From Hyphomicrobiales bacterium (GTDB lineage: Bacteria; Pseudomonadota; Alphaproteobacteria; Rhizobiales; Beijerinckiaceae), in contig JAIXYZ010000007.1 in NCBI GenBank assembly GCA_027489955.1, positions 62,001 through 126,000 on the forward strand: a DNA stretch of 64,000 bases, written 5' to 3'. Position numbers and translations under genes: made by a program. The notes beneath the pieces were generated by a model. It ran no database searches. It saw nothing but the letters and a program-made list of their open reading frames with translations, and was not told the origin of the DNA. Shown in pieces: positions 54,504 through 63,081 of the stretch (positions within the stretch are counted from its first letter, which is position 1; each line of letters starts with the position of its first letter).

Positions 54504-54770
54504 TCAACGGATCAGCCGGGTGAATTCTTGGCCGATGCAGGCATCCATCCGCGCCTTGGAGGCATCGGCCCCGAGCCGCTGCGTGCAGATCCGGCCCGAC
54601 TCGACGCTGGCCCGGGCGCGGACCGTCTCGCAGCGCTGGAACTCGGCATCGCTCATCTCGAACATGCTGCGCAGGCAATTGTGCCGGCGCTGGGCGGCCG
54701 CAGGCTCGGGCAGCGCGGCCGCCGCAAGGGCGGCAAGAGCGAGCGGGGCGGACAGGCGGAACGCGATCAT
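54504..54770 (-). CDS. Small exported four-cysteine protein in the urease operon
   Basis: This 88-residue protein has a signal peptide ([22 protein letters not shown], cleavage near residue 26 or 27). The mature part of about 61 residues has four cysteines at 32, 47, 62 and 78, spaced 15, 15 and 16 apart, in helix-forming, charged sequence. This could make a two-disulfide helical hairpin. I do not recognise a family. The gene overlaps ureAB by four bases and precedes ureC by ten, so it is co-translated with urease structural genes although its product should be periplasmic. Confidence 0.8.
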   Translation of the reverse strand: MIAFRLSAPLALAALAAAALPEPAAAQRRHNCLRSMFEMSDAEFQRCETVRARASVESGRICTQRLGADASKARMDACIGQEFTRLIR

Positions 54771-55390
54771 CGCAGCTTTCCCATCACGGCCTGGCGGAAC
54801 CCGTAGACCTCGCGCTTTCCCGAGAGCGGCACGAGCGTCACCTCCCGCGTGGACCCGGGCTCGAAGCGCACCGCCGTGCCCGGCGCGATGTCGAGCCGCA
54901 TGCCGCGGGCCTTGTCCCGGTCGAAGGCGAGGCCGGGATTGGCCTCGAAGAAATGGTAATGGCTGCCGACCTGGATCGGCCGGTCTCCGGTGTTGGCGAC
55001 GCTGATCGTCACCCGCGGCGCGCCGACATTGAACTCGATCTCGCCGGGCAGCGTCGTCACCTGGCCCGGCACGTCGGCGGACGCGACGCCGCGGATCGGG
55101 TGGTGGACGGTGACGAGCTTCGTCCCGTCCGGGAACGTCGCCTCGACCTGGATGTCGTGGATCATCTCGGCCACGCCCTCCATCACCTGGTCCGCGGTGA
55201 CGACATGGGCTCCCGCTTCCATCAGGTCCGACACGCTGCGGCCGTCGCGCGCGCCTTCCACCACGAAATCGGTGATGAGGGCGACCGCTTCCGGGTGGTT
55301 GAGCCTGACGCCGCGCTCGAGCCGCCGGCGCGCGACCATCGCGGCCATGGCGACGAGCAGCTTGTCCTTCTCGCGGGGTGTGAGATTCAT
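54767..55390 (-). CDS. ureAB: Urease gamma-beta fusion subunit
   Basis: This 207-residue chain fuses the small urease subunits. Residues 1-100 are gamma ([62 protein letters not shown] split), and about residues 108-207 are beta ([36 protein letters not shown] split, and [16 protein letters not shown]). The usual beta C-terminal extension is short. Helicobacter and some alphaproteobacteria have such fusions; most rhizobia have separate ureA and ureB. It follows ureD by 16 bases. Confidence 0.95.
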   Translation of the reverse strand: MNLTPREKDKLLVAMAAMVARRRLERGVRLNHPEAVALITDFVVEGARDGRSVSDLMEAGAHVVTADQVMEGVAEMIHDIQVEATFPDGTKLVTVHHPIRGVASADVPGQVTTLPGEIEFNVGAPRVTISVANTGDRPIQVGSHYHFFEANPGLAFDRDKARGMRLDIAPGTAVRFEPGSTREVTLVPLSGKREVYGFRQAVMGKLR

Positions 55391-55406
55391 CGGCGTTAAG
55401 GCTCCC

Positions 55407-56264
55407 TCAGGACATCCATACCCGGGGCAGGGCGGCGCCCCGGAACCCGCTCAGCACGCGCGCAAGATCGCGCCTCAAGGGCCCGATCCCGTCGGCCGCG
55501 AACCGCGCGACGATCAGCCCGTTCCAGGCGCTGGCCCCGCATTCGCAGCTGCACGTCTCCAGAAGCCCCCGCAAGCCCTCGAGCCGTCCGCCCGCATCCG
55601 GGGACACGTGAACGATGGTCGCCACCGCCCCCGCGCCGCCCCCGATCGCGGGCCGCGCCAGATCGTCGCCGATCATCCCCTCCAGACGCAAGGCGTCGGC
55701 GTAGATCAGCCGCCCGTCCCGGCGGATCGTCCACCGGTCGTTGAGGAGGCCGGACGCCATGCGCTCGCCATGGGCCGCACGGCCGAACGCCACGGCCTCG
55801 ACCATCGTCAGGCTGCAATCGCCGGCCATCTCGACGCGGAACCGGCGCGACAGCCGCGCGGCGTCGTAGAGGATCGTTTCCTGCGGCATCCATTCCAGGA
55901 CGCTGCCGGCCTCCAGGGTCAGCTCGGCATCGACCGTCGCGGTCGCCCCGTCGGACCGGTAGACCTTTTCCGCCGCGGGCGTCGTGAGCACGAGATGGGC
56001 GCCGGCCTGCGCCCGCGCCGCAATGGAATAGGCATCGCCGCAGGCCGTTCCGCCGGCGGTGTTGATCAGCACCGCCTCCAGCCAGCCCGCGCCCGTGCGG
56101 GGCAGGCGAAGGCGCAGCGATCCACCCTCCGCGATCCGGACCGGCCGCGTCGCGCCGGCCGGACCGGTCGCCGCGATGAGCGCGCGCCCGACGGCGCGCT
56201 GCCGCACGGGCCCGGCCGCGACGGCCCCGCCTCCTGCATCAGATGGCCAGGCGCTGGCGTACAT
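55407..56264 (-). CDS. ureD: Urease accessory protein UreD
   Basis: This 285-residue scaffold protein forms the nickel channel with UreF and UreG. Supporting blocks are [57 protein letters not shown] and [13 protein letters not shown]. Start 56264 overlaps the urtE end by 26 bases and has GAGGGGGA in front, coupling the urea transporter operon to urease maturation. Confidence 0.94.
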   Translation of the reverse strand: MYASAWPSDAGGGAVAAGPVRQRAVGRALIAATGPAGATRPVRIAEGGSLRLRLPRTGAGWLEAVLINTAGGTACGDAYSIAARAQAGAHLVLTTPAAEKVYRSDGATATVDAELTLEAGSVLEWMPQETILYDAARLSRRFRVEMAGDCSLTMVEAVAFGRAAHGERMASGLLNDRWTIRRDGRLIYADALRLEGMIGDDLARPAIGGGAGAVATIVHVSPDAGGRLEGLRGLLETCSCECGASAWNGLIVARFAADGIGPLRRDLARVLSGFRGAALPRVWMS

Positions 56265-56934
56265 CGTCCCCCTCGAGCGCCGCCCGGTCTCCGGCATGGA
56301 TGATCTCGCCCCGCTCCATGACGACGAAGCGGTCGGCCAGCTCCCGCGCGAAGTCGAAATATTGCTCGACCAGCAGGATCGCCATGTCGCCGCGGGACCG
56401 CAAGTAGCCGATGGCCCGGCCGATATCCTTGATGATCGAGGGCTGGATGCCCTCAGTCGGCTCGTCCAGCACCAGCACCTTGGGCCGCATGACCAGCGCG
56501 CGGCCGATCGCCAGCTGCTGCTGCTGCCCGCCCGACAGGTCCCCGCCCCGCCGCCCGAGCATGGACTTGAGCACGGGGAACAGCTCGAACACCTCGGGCG
56601 GCACGAACCGCTCGGACCGCGCCAGCGGGGCAAAGCCCGTCTCCAGGTTCTCCCGCACGGTCAAGAGCGGGAAAATTTCCCGGCCCTGGGGCACATAAGC
56701 GATCCCGCGCCGCGCCCGCTCGAACGGCTTCAGCGTCCCGATATCCTGTCCATCGAACACGATCCGGCCGCCGGAGATCGGCCTGTGGCCGGCAATGGCC
56801 CGCAGGAGCGAGGTCTTGCCGACGCCGTTGCGGCCAAGCACGCAGGTGACCTCGCCGGGAGCGGCGGCAACCGAGACGCCCTTCAGCGCCTGCGCCGCGC
56901 CGTAGTGGAGGGACAGGTTCTCGACGCTCAGCAT
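56239..56934 (-). CDS. urtE: Urea ABC transporter ATP-binding subunit UrtE
   Basis: This 231-residue ATPase has Walker A LGRNGVGKTS, signature DLSGGQQQQLAIGRAL and Walker B VLVLDEPTEGIQPSIIKDI. The TEGIQPSI string is characteristic of UrtE. Start 56934 (MLSVENLSLHYG) has GAGGTG in front. It is the last gene of urtABCDE and overlaps ureD. Confidence 0.96.
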   Translation of the reverse strand: MLSVENLSLHYGAAQALKGVSVAAAPGEVTCVLGRNGVGKTSLLRAIAGHRPISGGRIVFDGQDIGTLKPFERARRGIAYVPQGREIFPLLTVRENLETGFAPLARSERFVPPEVFELFPVLKSMLGRRGGDLSGGQQQQLAIGRALVMRPKVLVLDEPTEGIQPSIIKDIGRAIGYLRSRGDMAILLVEQYFDFARELADRFVVMERGEIIHAGDRAALEGDDVRQRLAI

Positions 56935-56969
56935 GGCGACACCTCGGGCTTCCCGCACCGACAGCCATC

Positions 56970-56992
56970 CCCTCCCCCCTTGTGGGGGAGGG
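56970..56992. repeat. Hairpin in the urtD-urtE gap
   Basis: CCCTCCCCC and GGGGGAGGG pair across a five-base loop, in the 106-bp gap between urtD and urtE. The short C-rich form is widespread in alphaproteobacterial intergenic DNA. It could tune expression of urtE relative to urtD. Confidence 0.6.
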
Positions 56993-57040
56993 CCAGGGAG
57001 GGGGGTCGGCAGGGAGAGAGAACCAGCGAAGCGTCCACCC

Positions 57041-57856
57041 TCACCTCCCCAGATACACGTCGATGACGCGCTCGTTGGCCGAGACCGCGTCCAGCGAGCC
57101 CTCCGCCAGGACGGAGCCCTCGTGCAGGCACGTCACCTTGACGCCGAGGTCGCGCACGAAGGTCATGTCGTGCTCGACAACGACGACGGCGCGGGTCTGC
57201 GCGATCTCCCGCAGGAGATCGGCCGTGTCGGCCGTCTCCCGGTCGGTCATGCCGGCCGCCGGCTCGTCGACGAGGAGGAGCTTGGGCTCCTGCGCCAGCA
57301 GCATGCCGATCTCCAGCCATTGCTTCTGGCCGTGGGACAGTTCCGCCGCCTTGCGCGCCCGCTGGTCGGTGAGCCGGATGCGGGCGAGCAGCGCGTCGAT
57401 CCGGTCGCGCTCCTCGCCGGTGCGGCGGGAGAACAGCGTCGGAAACGGCCTCCGGTCGGATTTCAGCGCCAGCAGGATGTTGTCCTCCACGCTGTGCATG
57501 TCGAAGACCGTCGGCGTCTGGAACTTGCGGCCGATGCCGAGGGAGGCGATCGCCGCCTCGTCGAGCCGCGTCAGGTCGTGCACGCCCTCGAACAGGACGT
57601 CGCCCTCGTTCGGCCGCGTCTTGCCGGTGATGACGTCCATCATCGTCGTCTTACCGGCGCCGTTGGGGCCGATGATGGCCCGCATCTCCGCATGGCCGAT
57701 GGTCAGCGACAGGGCGTTGAGGGCGCGGAAGCCGTCGAACGAGACCGTGACGCCGTCAAGATAGAGAAGCGCCGTGGTGACGGGCCGGGCGGCCGGAGCC
57801 GGCTGCGCGATCCCCGTGGCTTCCGGCGGCAGGATGAGGGCGTCGGGATGGGTCAT
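57041..57856 (-). CDS. urtD: Urea ABC transporter ATP-binding subunit UrtD
   Basis: This 271-residue ATPase has Walker A GPNGAGKTTMMDVITGKTRP, the Q-loop IGRKFQTPTVF, LSHGQKQWLEIGMLL as signature, and LLLVDEPAAGMTDRET. KTRPNEG and SHGQKQWLEI are typical of UrtD. It starts six bases from the urtC stop. A shadow frame extends further but has no matching start. Confidence 0.96.
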   Translation of the reverse strand: MTHPDALILPPEATGIAQPAPAARPVTTALLYLDGVTVSFDGFRALNALSLTIGHAEMRAIIGPNGAGKTTMMDVITGKTRPNEGDVLFEGVHDLTRLDEAAIASLGIGRKFQTPTVFDMHSVEDNILLALKSDRRPFPTLFSRRTGEERDRIDALLARIRLTDQRARKAAELSHGQKQWLEIGMLLAQEPKLLLVDEPAAGMTDRETADTADLLREIAQTRAVVVVEHDMTFVRDLGVKVTCLHEGSVLAEGSLDAVSANERVIDVYLGR

Positions 57857-57861
57857 CGGTC

Positions 57862-58986
57862 CTACTCCGCCGCCTGCGCCGCCGCATCCGTCGCGCGGAC
57901 GCGCCGCCGCGCCCTGAACGCGCCGTGCCAGTCCTCCAGCGTGCCGAGGATGCCGCGCGGCATGAATAGCGTGACGAAGACGAACAGCCCGCCCAGCGCG
58001 AACAGCCACAATTCGGGCAGCGCGCCGGTGAACCAGCTCTTGCCGATATTGACCGCGAAGGCGCCGAGCGCGGCCCCGACCAGCGTGCCGCGCCCGCCGA
58101 CCGCGACCCAGATCACCACCTCGATGGAGTTGGCCGGCGCGAACTCGCTCGGGTTGATGATGCCGACCTGCGGCACGTAGAGCGCCCCGGCGATCCCCGC
58201 CAGCATCGCTGACAGCGTGAAGACCGCCAGCTTGTAGCTTTCCACCCGGTAGCCGAGGAAGCGCGTGCGGCTTTCCGCGTCGCGCACCGCCACCAGCACC
58301 TTGCCGAGCTTGGACGCGATGATCCACCGGCACAGGAGGTAGGCGCCGGCGAGCGCGAGCGCCGACAGGAGGAACAGCGCGATGCGCGTCGAGGGCGCCT
58401 GGACGGGAAAGCCCAGGATGTCCTTGAAGTCGGTCAGGCCGTTATTGCCGCCGAGCCCCATATCGTTACGGAACAAGGCCAGCATCAAGGCGAAGGTCAT
58501 GGCCTGGGTGATGATCGACAGGTAGACGCCGGTCACCCGCGAGCGGAAGGCGAGCCAGCCGAACGCGAAGGCGAGCAGGCCCGGCACCACGACGACCATG
58601 ATGGCCGCGAACCAGAACTGGTCGAAGCCGTGCCAGAACCACGGCAGTTCCTTCATGTTCAGGAACACCATGAAGTCCGGCAGGACCGGGTGGGCGTAGA
58701 CGCCGCGCGGCCCGATCTGGCGCATGAGATACATGCCCATCGCATAGCCGCCGAGCGCGAAGAAGGCGCCGTGCCCGAGGGAGAGGATGCCGCAATAGCC
58801 CCAGATCAGGTCCACCGAGAGGGCCAGCAGGGCAAAGCACAGATACTTGCCGATCAGCGGCACCAGGTGGTCCGAGATGTGGAACGGCGAGGAGGCCGGC
58901 AGCGCGTTGAGCAGCGGCACGGCGATGGCGAGGATCGCCAGCGCGACCAGGAAGACGATGCCGCGACGATCGAGAAGGGCGGACAT
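57862..58986 (-). CDS. urtC: Urea ABC transporter permease UrtC
   Basis: This 374-residue membrane protein has about ten helices. DLIWGYCGILSLGHGAFFALGGY is the family block near residue 65, and FRNDMGLGGNNGLTDFKDILGF is split over the UrtC-specific loop. The coupling loop is VLVAVRDAESRTRFLGY. Start 58986 has GGGAGGGTCACTG in front. A palindromic repeat separates it from urtB. Confidence 0.96.
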   Translation of the reverse strand: MSALLDRRGIVFLVALAILAIAVPLLNALPASSPFHISDHLVPLIGKYLCFALLALSVDLIWGYCGILSLGHGAFFALGGYAMGMYLMRQIGPRGVYAHPVLPDFMVFLNMKELPWFWHGFDQFWFAAIMVVVVPGLLAFAFGWLAFRSRVTGVYLSIITQAMTFALMLALFRNDMGLGGNNGLTDFKDILGFPVQAPSTRIALFLLSALALAGAYLLCRWIIASKLGKVLVAVRDAESRTRFLGYRVESYKLAVFTLSAMLAGIAGALYVPQVGIINPSEFAPANSIEVVIWVAVGGRGTLVGAALGAFAVNIGKSWFTGALPELWLFALGGLFVFVTLFMPRGILGTLEDWHGAFRARRRVRATDAAAQAAE

Positions 58987-59053
58987 CAGTGACCCTCCCG
59001 AAGGATAACAGGAATAGTCGCCGGCAGGAGGGCACAAAGCGATCGAGTTGCTG

Positions 59054-59220
59054 CTCCCCTCCCCCCGCGAAGCGGCGGGGAGGGGCTAGGGGTGGGGGGC
59101 GGTTCGACCGGCCTCGACGCCGGGCAGATGGCATATCCCAGTCGTCCATTACCCCAGAAGCTCAGCCCTATACCGGCACCCCCCACCCTGCCCTCCCCGC
59201 CGCAAGCGGGGGGAGGGTCG
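59054..59220. repeat. Inverted-repeat element between urtB and urtC
   Basis: The left arm (59054-59099) and the right arm (59178-59220) are inverted complements with a few mismatches. Each arm itself contains a GC hairpin of the CCCTCCCCCCGC...GCGGGGAGGG type. The centre of about 78 bases is not repetitive. The layout is that of a miniature inverted-repeat element. Read in the urt transcript it would form two hairpins within a larger stem. Confidence 0.75.
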
Positions 59221-59248
59221 ATCCGGAACGACATGGCGAGACTCGTCC

Positions 59249-60859
59249 TCATGCCTCCACCGCCCGGCCCTTGAGCGCGAACAGGCCGCGCGGGCGCCGC
59301 TGGATGAACAGGATGATGGCCACCAGCAGCAGGATCTTGCCGAGGACGGCGCCGGCATAGGGCTCCAGGAACTTGTTGGCGATGCCGAGCGTCATCGCGC
59401 CGACCAGCGTGCCCCAGAGGTTGCCGACGCCGCCGAATACGACGACCATGAAGCTGTCGATGATGTAGCTCTGGCCCAGATTGGGGCTGACATTGTCGAT
59501 CTGCGACAGGGCGACGCCGGCAATGCCCGCGACACCCGAGCCCAGGCCGAAGGTCAGCGCGTCGATGCGGCTCGTGGGAATGCCCATGGACCCTGCCATG
59601 CGCCGGTTCTGCGTCACCGCGCGCACATGCAGCCCCAGCGGCGTGTAGCGCAGCACCAGCAGCAGCACGACGAAGACGATGAGCGCGAAGACGACGATGG
59701 CGATCCGGTTGTAGGTCAGCGCCAGGCCGCCGATCTCCAGGGCCCCGCTCATCCATTGCGGCGTGCCGACCTCCCGGTTGTTGGCCCCGAACACGGTGCG
59801 CACCGCCTGCTGCAGCATCAGCGACAGGCCCCACGTGGCCAGCAGCGTCTCCAGCGGCCGCCCGTACAGGAAGCGGATGACGCAGCGCTCGATCGCCACG
59901 CCGACCGCGCCCGCGACGAGGAAGGCCAGCGGGATGGCGATGAACAGCGATCCCCCGAACATCCACGGCGCATGGACGCGGATCAGCTCCTGAACGACGA
60001 AGGTCGTGTAGGCGCCCAGCATCACCATCTCGCCATGGGCCATGTTGATGACGCCCATCGTGCCGAAGGTGATGGCCAGTCCGATGGCCGCCAGCAGCAG
60101 GACCGAGCCCAGGGACAGCCCGTACCAGGCGTTCTGCAGGGCGCGCCACAATTCCAGCCTGCCGCGGATCGCATCGGCCGCGCCGGCGGCCGCGGCGGCG
60201 ATCTCGGGGGCGATGCCCGCGGGCGGGTTGGACAGGATCGCCAGGGCGTCCTGGTCGCCCCGCGCCTGAAGGATGTCGAGAGCCTCCATGCGCTGGGCCG
60301 CGTTGGAATCGGGGCGGCTGAAGAGGATCGCGGCGCGGGCTTCGGCCATGGCGGCGCGAACGCGCCGGTCGCCCTCGCGCGCCAGAGCCTCCTCCAGCGT
60401 CGGCAGCGCGGTCGCATCCCGCGCCTTGAAGACGGCGGCGGCGGCATTGAGCCGGCGGCGGGGGTCCGGCGACAGGAGCGTGAGGCTGCCGAGGGCGGCG
60501 GCCACGGTCCGGCGGACGCGGTTGTTCAGGCGCACAGTTGCGGCGCCGGGCGGAGGGGCGGCGAGCGTTTCGCCCGTGGCGGCATCGGTCAGCGCGGCGC
60601 CCTCGCGAATGAAGGCGCGGCCACCGCCGGCCAGGAGCCGGCCATCCTGCAGCGCGCGGATCACGGCCTCGGCCTGCGGATGCCCGCTCGCCGCGATCGC
60701 GGTCACCGCCGCGTCCGTGTCCGAGAAGCTGTCGGCGGAAAAGACGGCCAGCGCGTCGGTATAGGCATCGGCCGCGGCCGGGGCCGGGCCCAGCGCCAGG
60801 CTGGCGGCGAGGCCGAGCGCGAACAGGCAGGCGCGCAGGAACGGGCGGATCCTCGGCAT
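59249..60859 (-). CDS. urtB: Urea ABC transporter permease UrtB
   Basis: This 536-residue protein has a signal peptide, a periplasmic helical domain of about 210 residues (UrtB-specific N-terminal extension, with HEAT-like repeats AAVFKARDATALPTLEEAL), then about eight to ten membrane helices: SLGSVLLLAAIGLAITFGTMGVINMAHGE near residue 255 is split over the LivH-type signature. The N-terminal domain is standard for UrtB. It follows urtA after 70 bases containing a hairpin. Confidence 0.96.
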   Translation of the reverse strand: MPRIRPFLRACLFALGLAASLALGPAPAAADAYTDALAVFSADSFSDTDAAVTAIAASGHPQAEAVIRALQDGRLLAGGGRAFIREGAALTDAATGETLAAPPPGAATVRLNNRVRRTVAAALGSLTLLSPDPRRRLNAAAAVFKARDATALPTLEEALAREGDRRVRAAMAEARAAILFSRPDSNAAQRMEALDILQARGDQDALAILSNPPAGIAPEIAAAAAGAADAIRGRLELWRALQNAWYGLSLGSVLLLAAIGLAITFGTMGVINMAHGEMVMLGAYTTFVVQELIRVHAPWMFGGSLFIAIPLAFLVAGAVGVAIERCVIRFLYGRPLETLLATWGLSLMLQQAVRTVFGANNREVGTPQWMSGALEIGGLALTYNRIAIVVFALIVFVVLLLVLRYTPLGLHVRAVTQNRRMAGSMGIPTSRIDALTFGLGSGVAGIAGVALSQIDNVSPNLGQSYIIDSFMVVVFGGVGNLWGTLVGAMTLGIANKFLEPYAGAVLGKILLLVAIILFIQRRPRGLFALKGRAVEA

Positions 60860-60888
60860 GGGTCGGCTTCTTGGCTTGTCGGGAGGGA

Positions 60889-60915
60889 GGACGCGGCGGA
60901 GGGACCGCCGCGTCC
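60889..60915 (-). terminator. Perfect hairpin between urtA and urtB
   Basis: GGACGCGGCGG-AGGGA-CCGCCGCGTCC is a perfect 11-bp stem 14 bases behind the urtA stop, without a T-run. It probably acts as a partial terminator or 3' stabiliser so that urtA is expressed above urtB. Confidence 0.75.
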
Positions 60916-60929
60916 GCTCTGTCAGGGCG

Positions 60930-62219
60930 TCAGACGCCGCCGCACTTCTTGGTGACCGAGTTGTAGTTGCCGCACTTCAGCGTCACCCAGTCGGCCACCA
61001 GGTCCTTGGATCCGTCGAGGTGCTTGGACCAGGCATCGCCCGCCACCAGGCCTTCCGTCTTCCACACCACGTCGAACTGGCCGTCGGCCTTGATCTCGCC
61101 GATGAGGACCGGCTTGGTGATGTGGTGGTTGGCGAGCATCTCGGAGACGCCGCCCGTCAGGTTCGGGGCCTTGATGCCCGGCAGGGCGTCGATCACCTTG
61201 TCCGGATCGGTCGTGCCGGCCTTCTCCACCGCCTTCACCCACATGGCGAACCCGATGACGTGGGCCTCCATGGGATCGTTCGTCACGGCCTTCTCGTTCT
61301 TCTTGAACGTCTTCCAGGCCTTGATGAACGCCTCGTTCGCCGGGTCCTTCACCGACTGGAAGTAGTTCCAGGCGGCGAGATGGCCGACGAGCGGCTTGGT
61401 GTCGATGCCGGCCAGTTCCTCCTCGCCGACCGAGAAGGCCACGACCGGGATGTCGGTGGCCTTGATGCCCTGGTTGCCGAGCTCCTTGTAGAACGGCACG
61501 TTGGCATCGCCGTTGATCGTGGAGACGACAGCCGTCTTCTTGCCCGCCGAGCCGAACTTCTTGATGTCGGCGACGATGGTCTGCCAGTCGGAATGCCCGA
61601 ACGGCGTGTAGTTGATCATGATGTCCTCGGCGGGAACGCCCTTGGACTTCAGGTAGGCCTCGAGGATCTTGTTGGTCGTGCGCGGATAGACGTAGTCGGT
61701 GCCGGCGAGCACCCAGCGCTGGACCTTCTCCTCCTTGGCGAGATAGTCGACGGCCGGGATCGCCTGCTGGTTCGGCGCCGCGCCCGTGTAGAACACGTTC
61801 CGCTCCGATTCCTCGCCCTCGTACTGGACGGGATAGAACAGGATCGAATTCAGCTCCTTGAAGACCGGCAGCACGGACTTGCGCGACACCGAGGTCCAGC
61901 AGCCGAACACCGCGACGACCTTGTCCTTGGTGATCAGCTCGCGCGCCTTCTCGGCGAAGAGCGGCCAGTTGGAGGCCGGGTCGACGACGACCGCCTCCAG
62001 CTTCTTGCCGAGCACACCGCCCTTCTTGTTCTGCTCCTCGATGAGGAACAGCATCGTGTCCTTCAGCGTGGTCTCGGAAATCGCCATCGTTCCCGAGAGC
62101 GAGTGGAGGATGCCGACCTTGATGGTCTCCTGCGCCTGCGCGCCGCCGGCGAGGCCGAGCGCGATCGCCGCGGCGGCCAACCCGCGGGCATGTTTGAAAG
62201 CCTTCCCCATCATTGACAT
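60930..62219 (-). CDS. urtA: Urea ABC transporter substrate-binding protein UrtA
   Basis: This 429-residue periplasmic protein has a signal peptide (MGKAFKHARGLAAAAIALGLA), cleaved near GGAQAQE. The mature part starts TIKVGILHSLSGTMAISE and contains VVVDPASNWPLFAEKARELI, VFGCWTSVSRKSVLPVF and LFYPVQYEGEESERNVFYTG (split), all UrtA marks. Start 62219 has GGAGAC in front. It heads the urtABCDE-urease locus, 39 bases behind the predicted sigma-54 start site. Confidence 0.97.
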   Translation of the reverse strand: MSMMGKAFKHARGLAAAAIALGLAGGAQAQETIKVGILHSLSGTMAISETTLKDTMLFLIEEQNKKGGVLGKKLEAVVVDPASNWPLFAEKARELITKDKVVAVFGCWTSVSRKSVLPVFKELNSILFYPVQYEGEESERNVFYTGAAPNQQAIPAVDYLAKEEKVQRWVLAGTDYVYPRTTNKILEAYLKSKGVPAEDIMINYTPFGHSDWQTIVADIKKFGSAGKKTAVVSTINGDANVPFYKELGNQGIKATDIPVVAFSVGEEELAGIDTKPLVGHLAAWNYFQSVKDPANEAFIKAWKTFKKNEKAVTNDPMEAHVIGFAMWVKAVEKAGTTDPDKVIDALPGIKAPNLTGGVSEMLANHHITKPVLIGEIKADGQFDVVWKTEGLVAGDAWSKHLDGSKDLVADWVTLKCGNYNSVTKKCGGV

Positions 62220-62530
62220 GTATTTTGTCTCCGCTAGCGCCTGTCGGGAGGCGCCATCGGCTGGAGTTCGCAAGGCCCATGCCAGCGGATAGCCGGATGT
62301 TGCACCGCGAAAGAATCATCGCGATTCACCGCTTCGCTGCCTCCGGGCAGACGCTCATCCGCACAAGTTTTCGGCAGATTCGATCTGCTGGCGTCGAATG
62401 AGGCAGATTCAATGCGTCCTGTGCATCGTTTCGTCGGGGCCGGGAACCAACCGTCGACGGCGGCGTTATCGCTGACCGGCCAGCCGCCGATCGGGCAGCG
62501 CAACGCCGGGGATAGACCGGAAGGATCGCC
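62220..62530. other. Divergent intergenic region of urtA and the PRC-barrel gene
   Basis: This 311-bp interval has no gene. It contains the predicted sigma-54 promoter for urtA near its left end. A TTGCACC/GGTGCAA half-site near 62300 resembles one arm of an NtrC box; its second arm is missing. Nothing else structured is visible. Confidence 0.55.
62269..62285 (-). promoter_or_regulatory. Predicted sigma-54 promoter of urtA
   Basis: On the minus strand CTGGCATGGGCCTTGCG matches the sigma-54 consensus (TGGCAC-N5-TTGC) with the invariant GG and GC and the correct 10 bases between them. Transcription would start near 62258, giving a leader of about 39 bases before the urtA ATG. Sigma-54 with NtrC control of urea uptake is known in proteobacteria; here it is inferred from the motif. 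Confidence 0.72.
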
Positions 62531-62926
62531 ATGCAGGACCAGGCCCAATCCATGCAGCCCGCATCGACCGAAACCACGTCCAGCCACGCGCTGATCGCCA
62601 GCGATCGCGTGGAAGGCACCGAGGTCCGCCGGCCCGACGGCGAGTATCTCGGCCGCATCGAACGGATCATGATCGACAAGCTGACCGGCCGCAGCGCCTA
62701 CGCAGTCATGAGCTTCGGCGGCTTCATGGGCTTCGGCGAGGAGCACTACCCGATCCCGTGGACGAAGCTGAACTACAACCCTTCGCTCGACGCCTACGAG
62801 CTCGCGATCACCGAGGACGAATTGCGCAACGCGCCCAAGGGCGCCGTCGAGACCGACTGGCGCGACCGGGAATGGGAGACTCGGCTGCACGACTATTACC
62901 GCATGCAGCCTTACTGGGGTTACTGA
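62531..62926 (+). CDS. PRC-barrel domain protein
   Basis: This 131-residue soluble protein has a PRC-barrel fold: ALIASDRVEGTEVRRPDG, YLGRIERIMIDKLTGRSAYAVMSFGG (split), and EHYPIPWTKLNYNPSLDAYEL. The C-terminal end is Tyr-rich (HDYYRMQPYWGY). PRC-barrel proteins of this stand-alone type are common in Hyphomicrobiales; their function is unknown. GGAAGGA is at proper distance before the ATG. It is divergent from urtA. Confidence 0.92.
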   Translation: MQDQAQSMQPASTETTSSHALIASDRVEGTEVRRPDGEYLGRIERIMIDKLTGRSAYAVMSFGGFMGFGEEHYPIPWTKLNYNPSLDAYELAITEDELRNAPKGAVETDWRDREWETRLHDYYRMQPYWGY

Positions 62927-62928
62927 CC

Positions 62929-62949
62929 CCGGCGCCGTTCGGGCGCCGG
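62929..62949 (+). terminator. Hairpin behind the PRC-barrel gene
   Basis: CCGGCGCC-GTTCG-GGCGCCGG is an eight-base stem three bases after the stop codon. There is no T-run, so it may be a Rho-linked or processing structure. Confidence 0.6.
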
Positions 62950-63081
62950 ACGATGCGAGGGGGCAAAGACGTTGGGGCTATTCGGGCTTGCCGGCTTAGG
63001 GCCGGTCGGGGCTGAAGGCGCGGGCGGTGTGCATGCCGGCAATTCGCTTGCCGGCACCCCGCCCCTATGGTCAGGTGCGGC

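Noticed and set aside
59249-60859. UrtB N-terminal domain as an unusual fusion
   Set aside because: The periplasmic helical extension is normal for UrtB; the length of 536 residues is typical.
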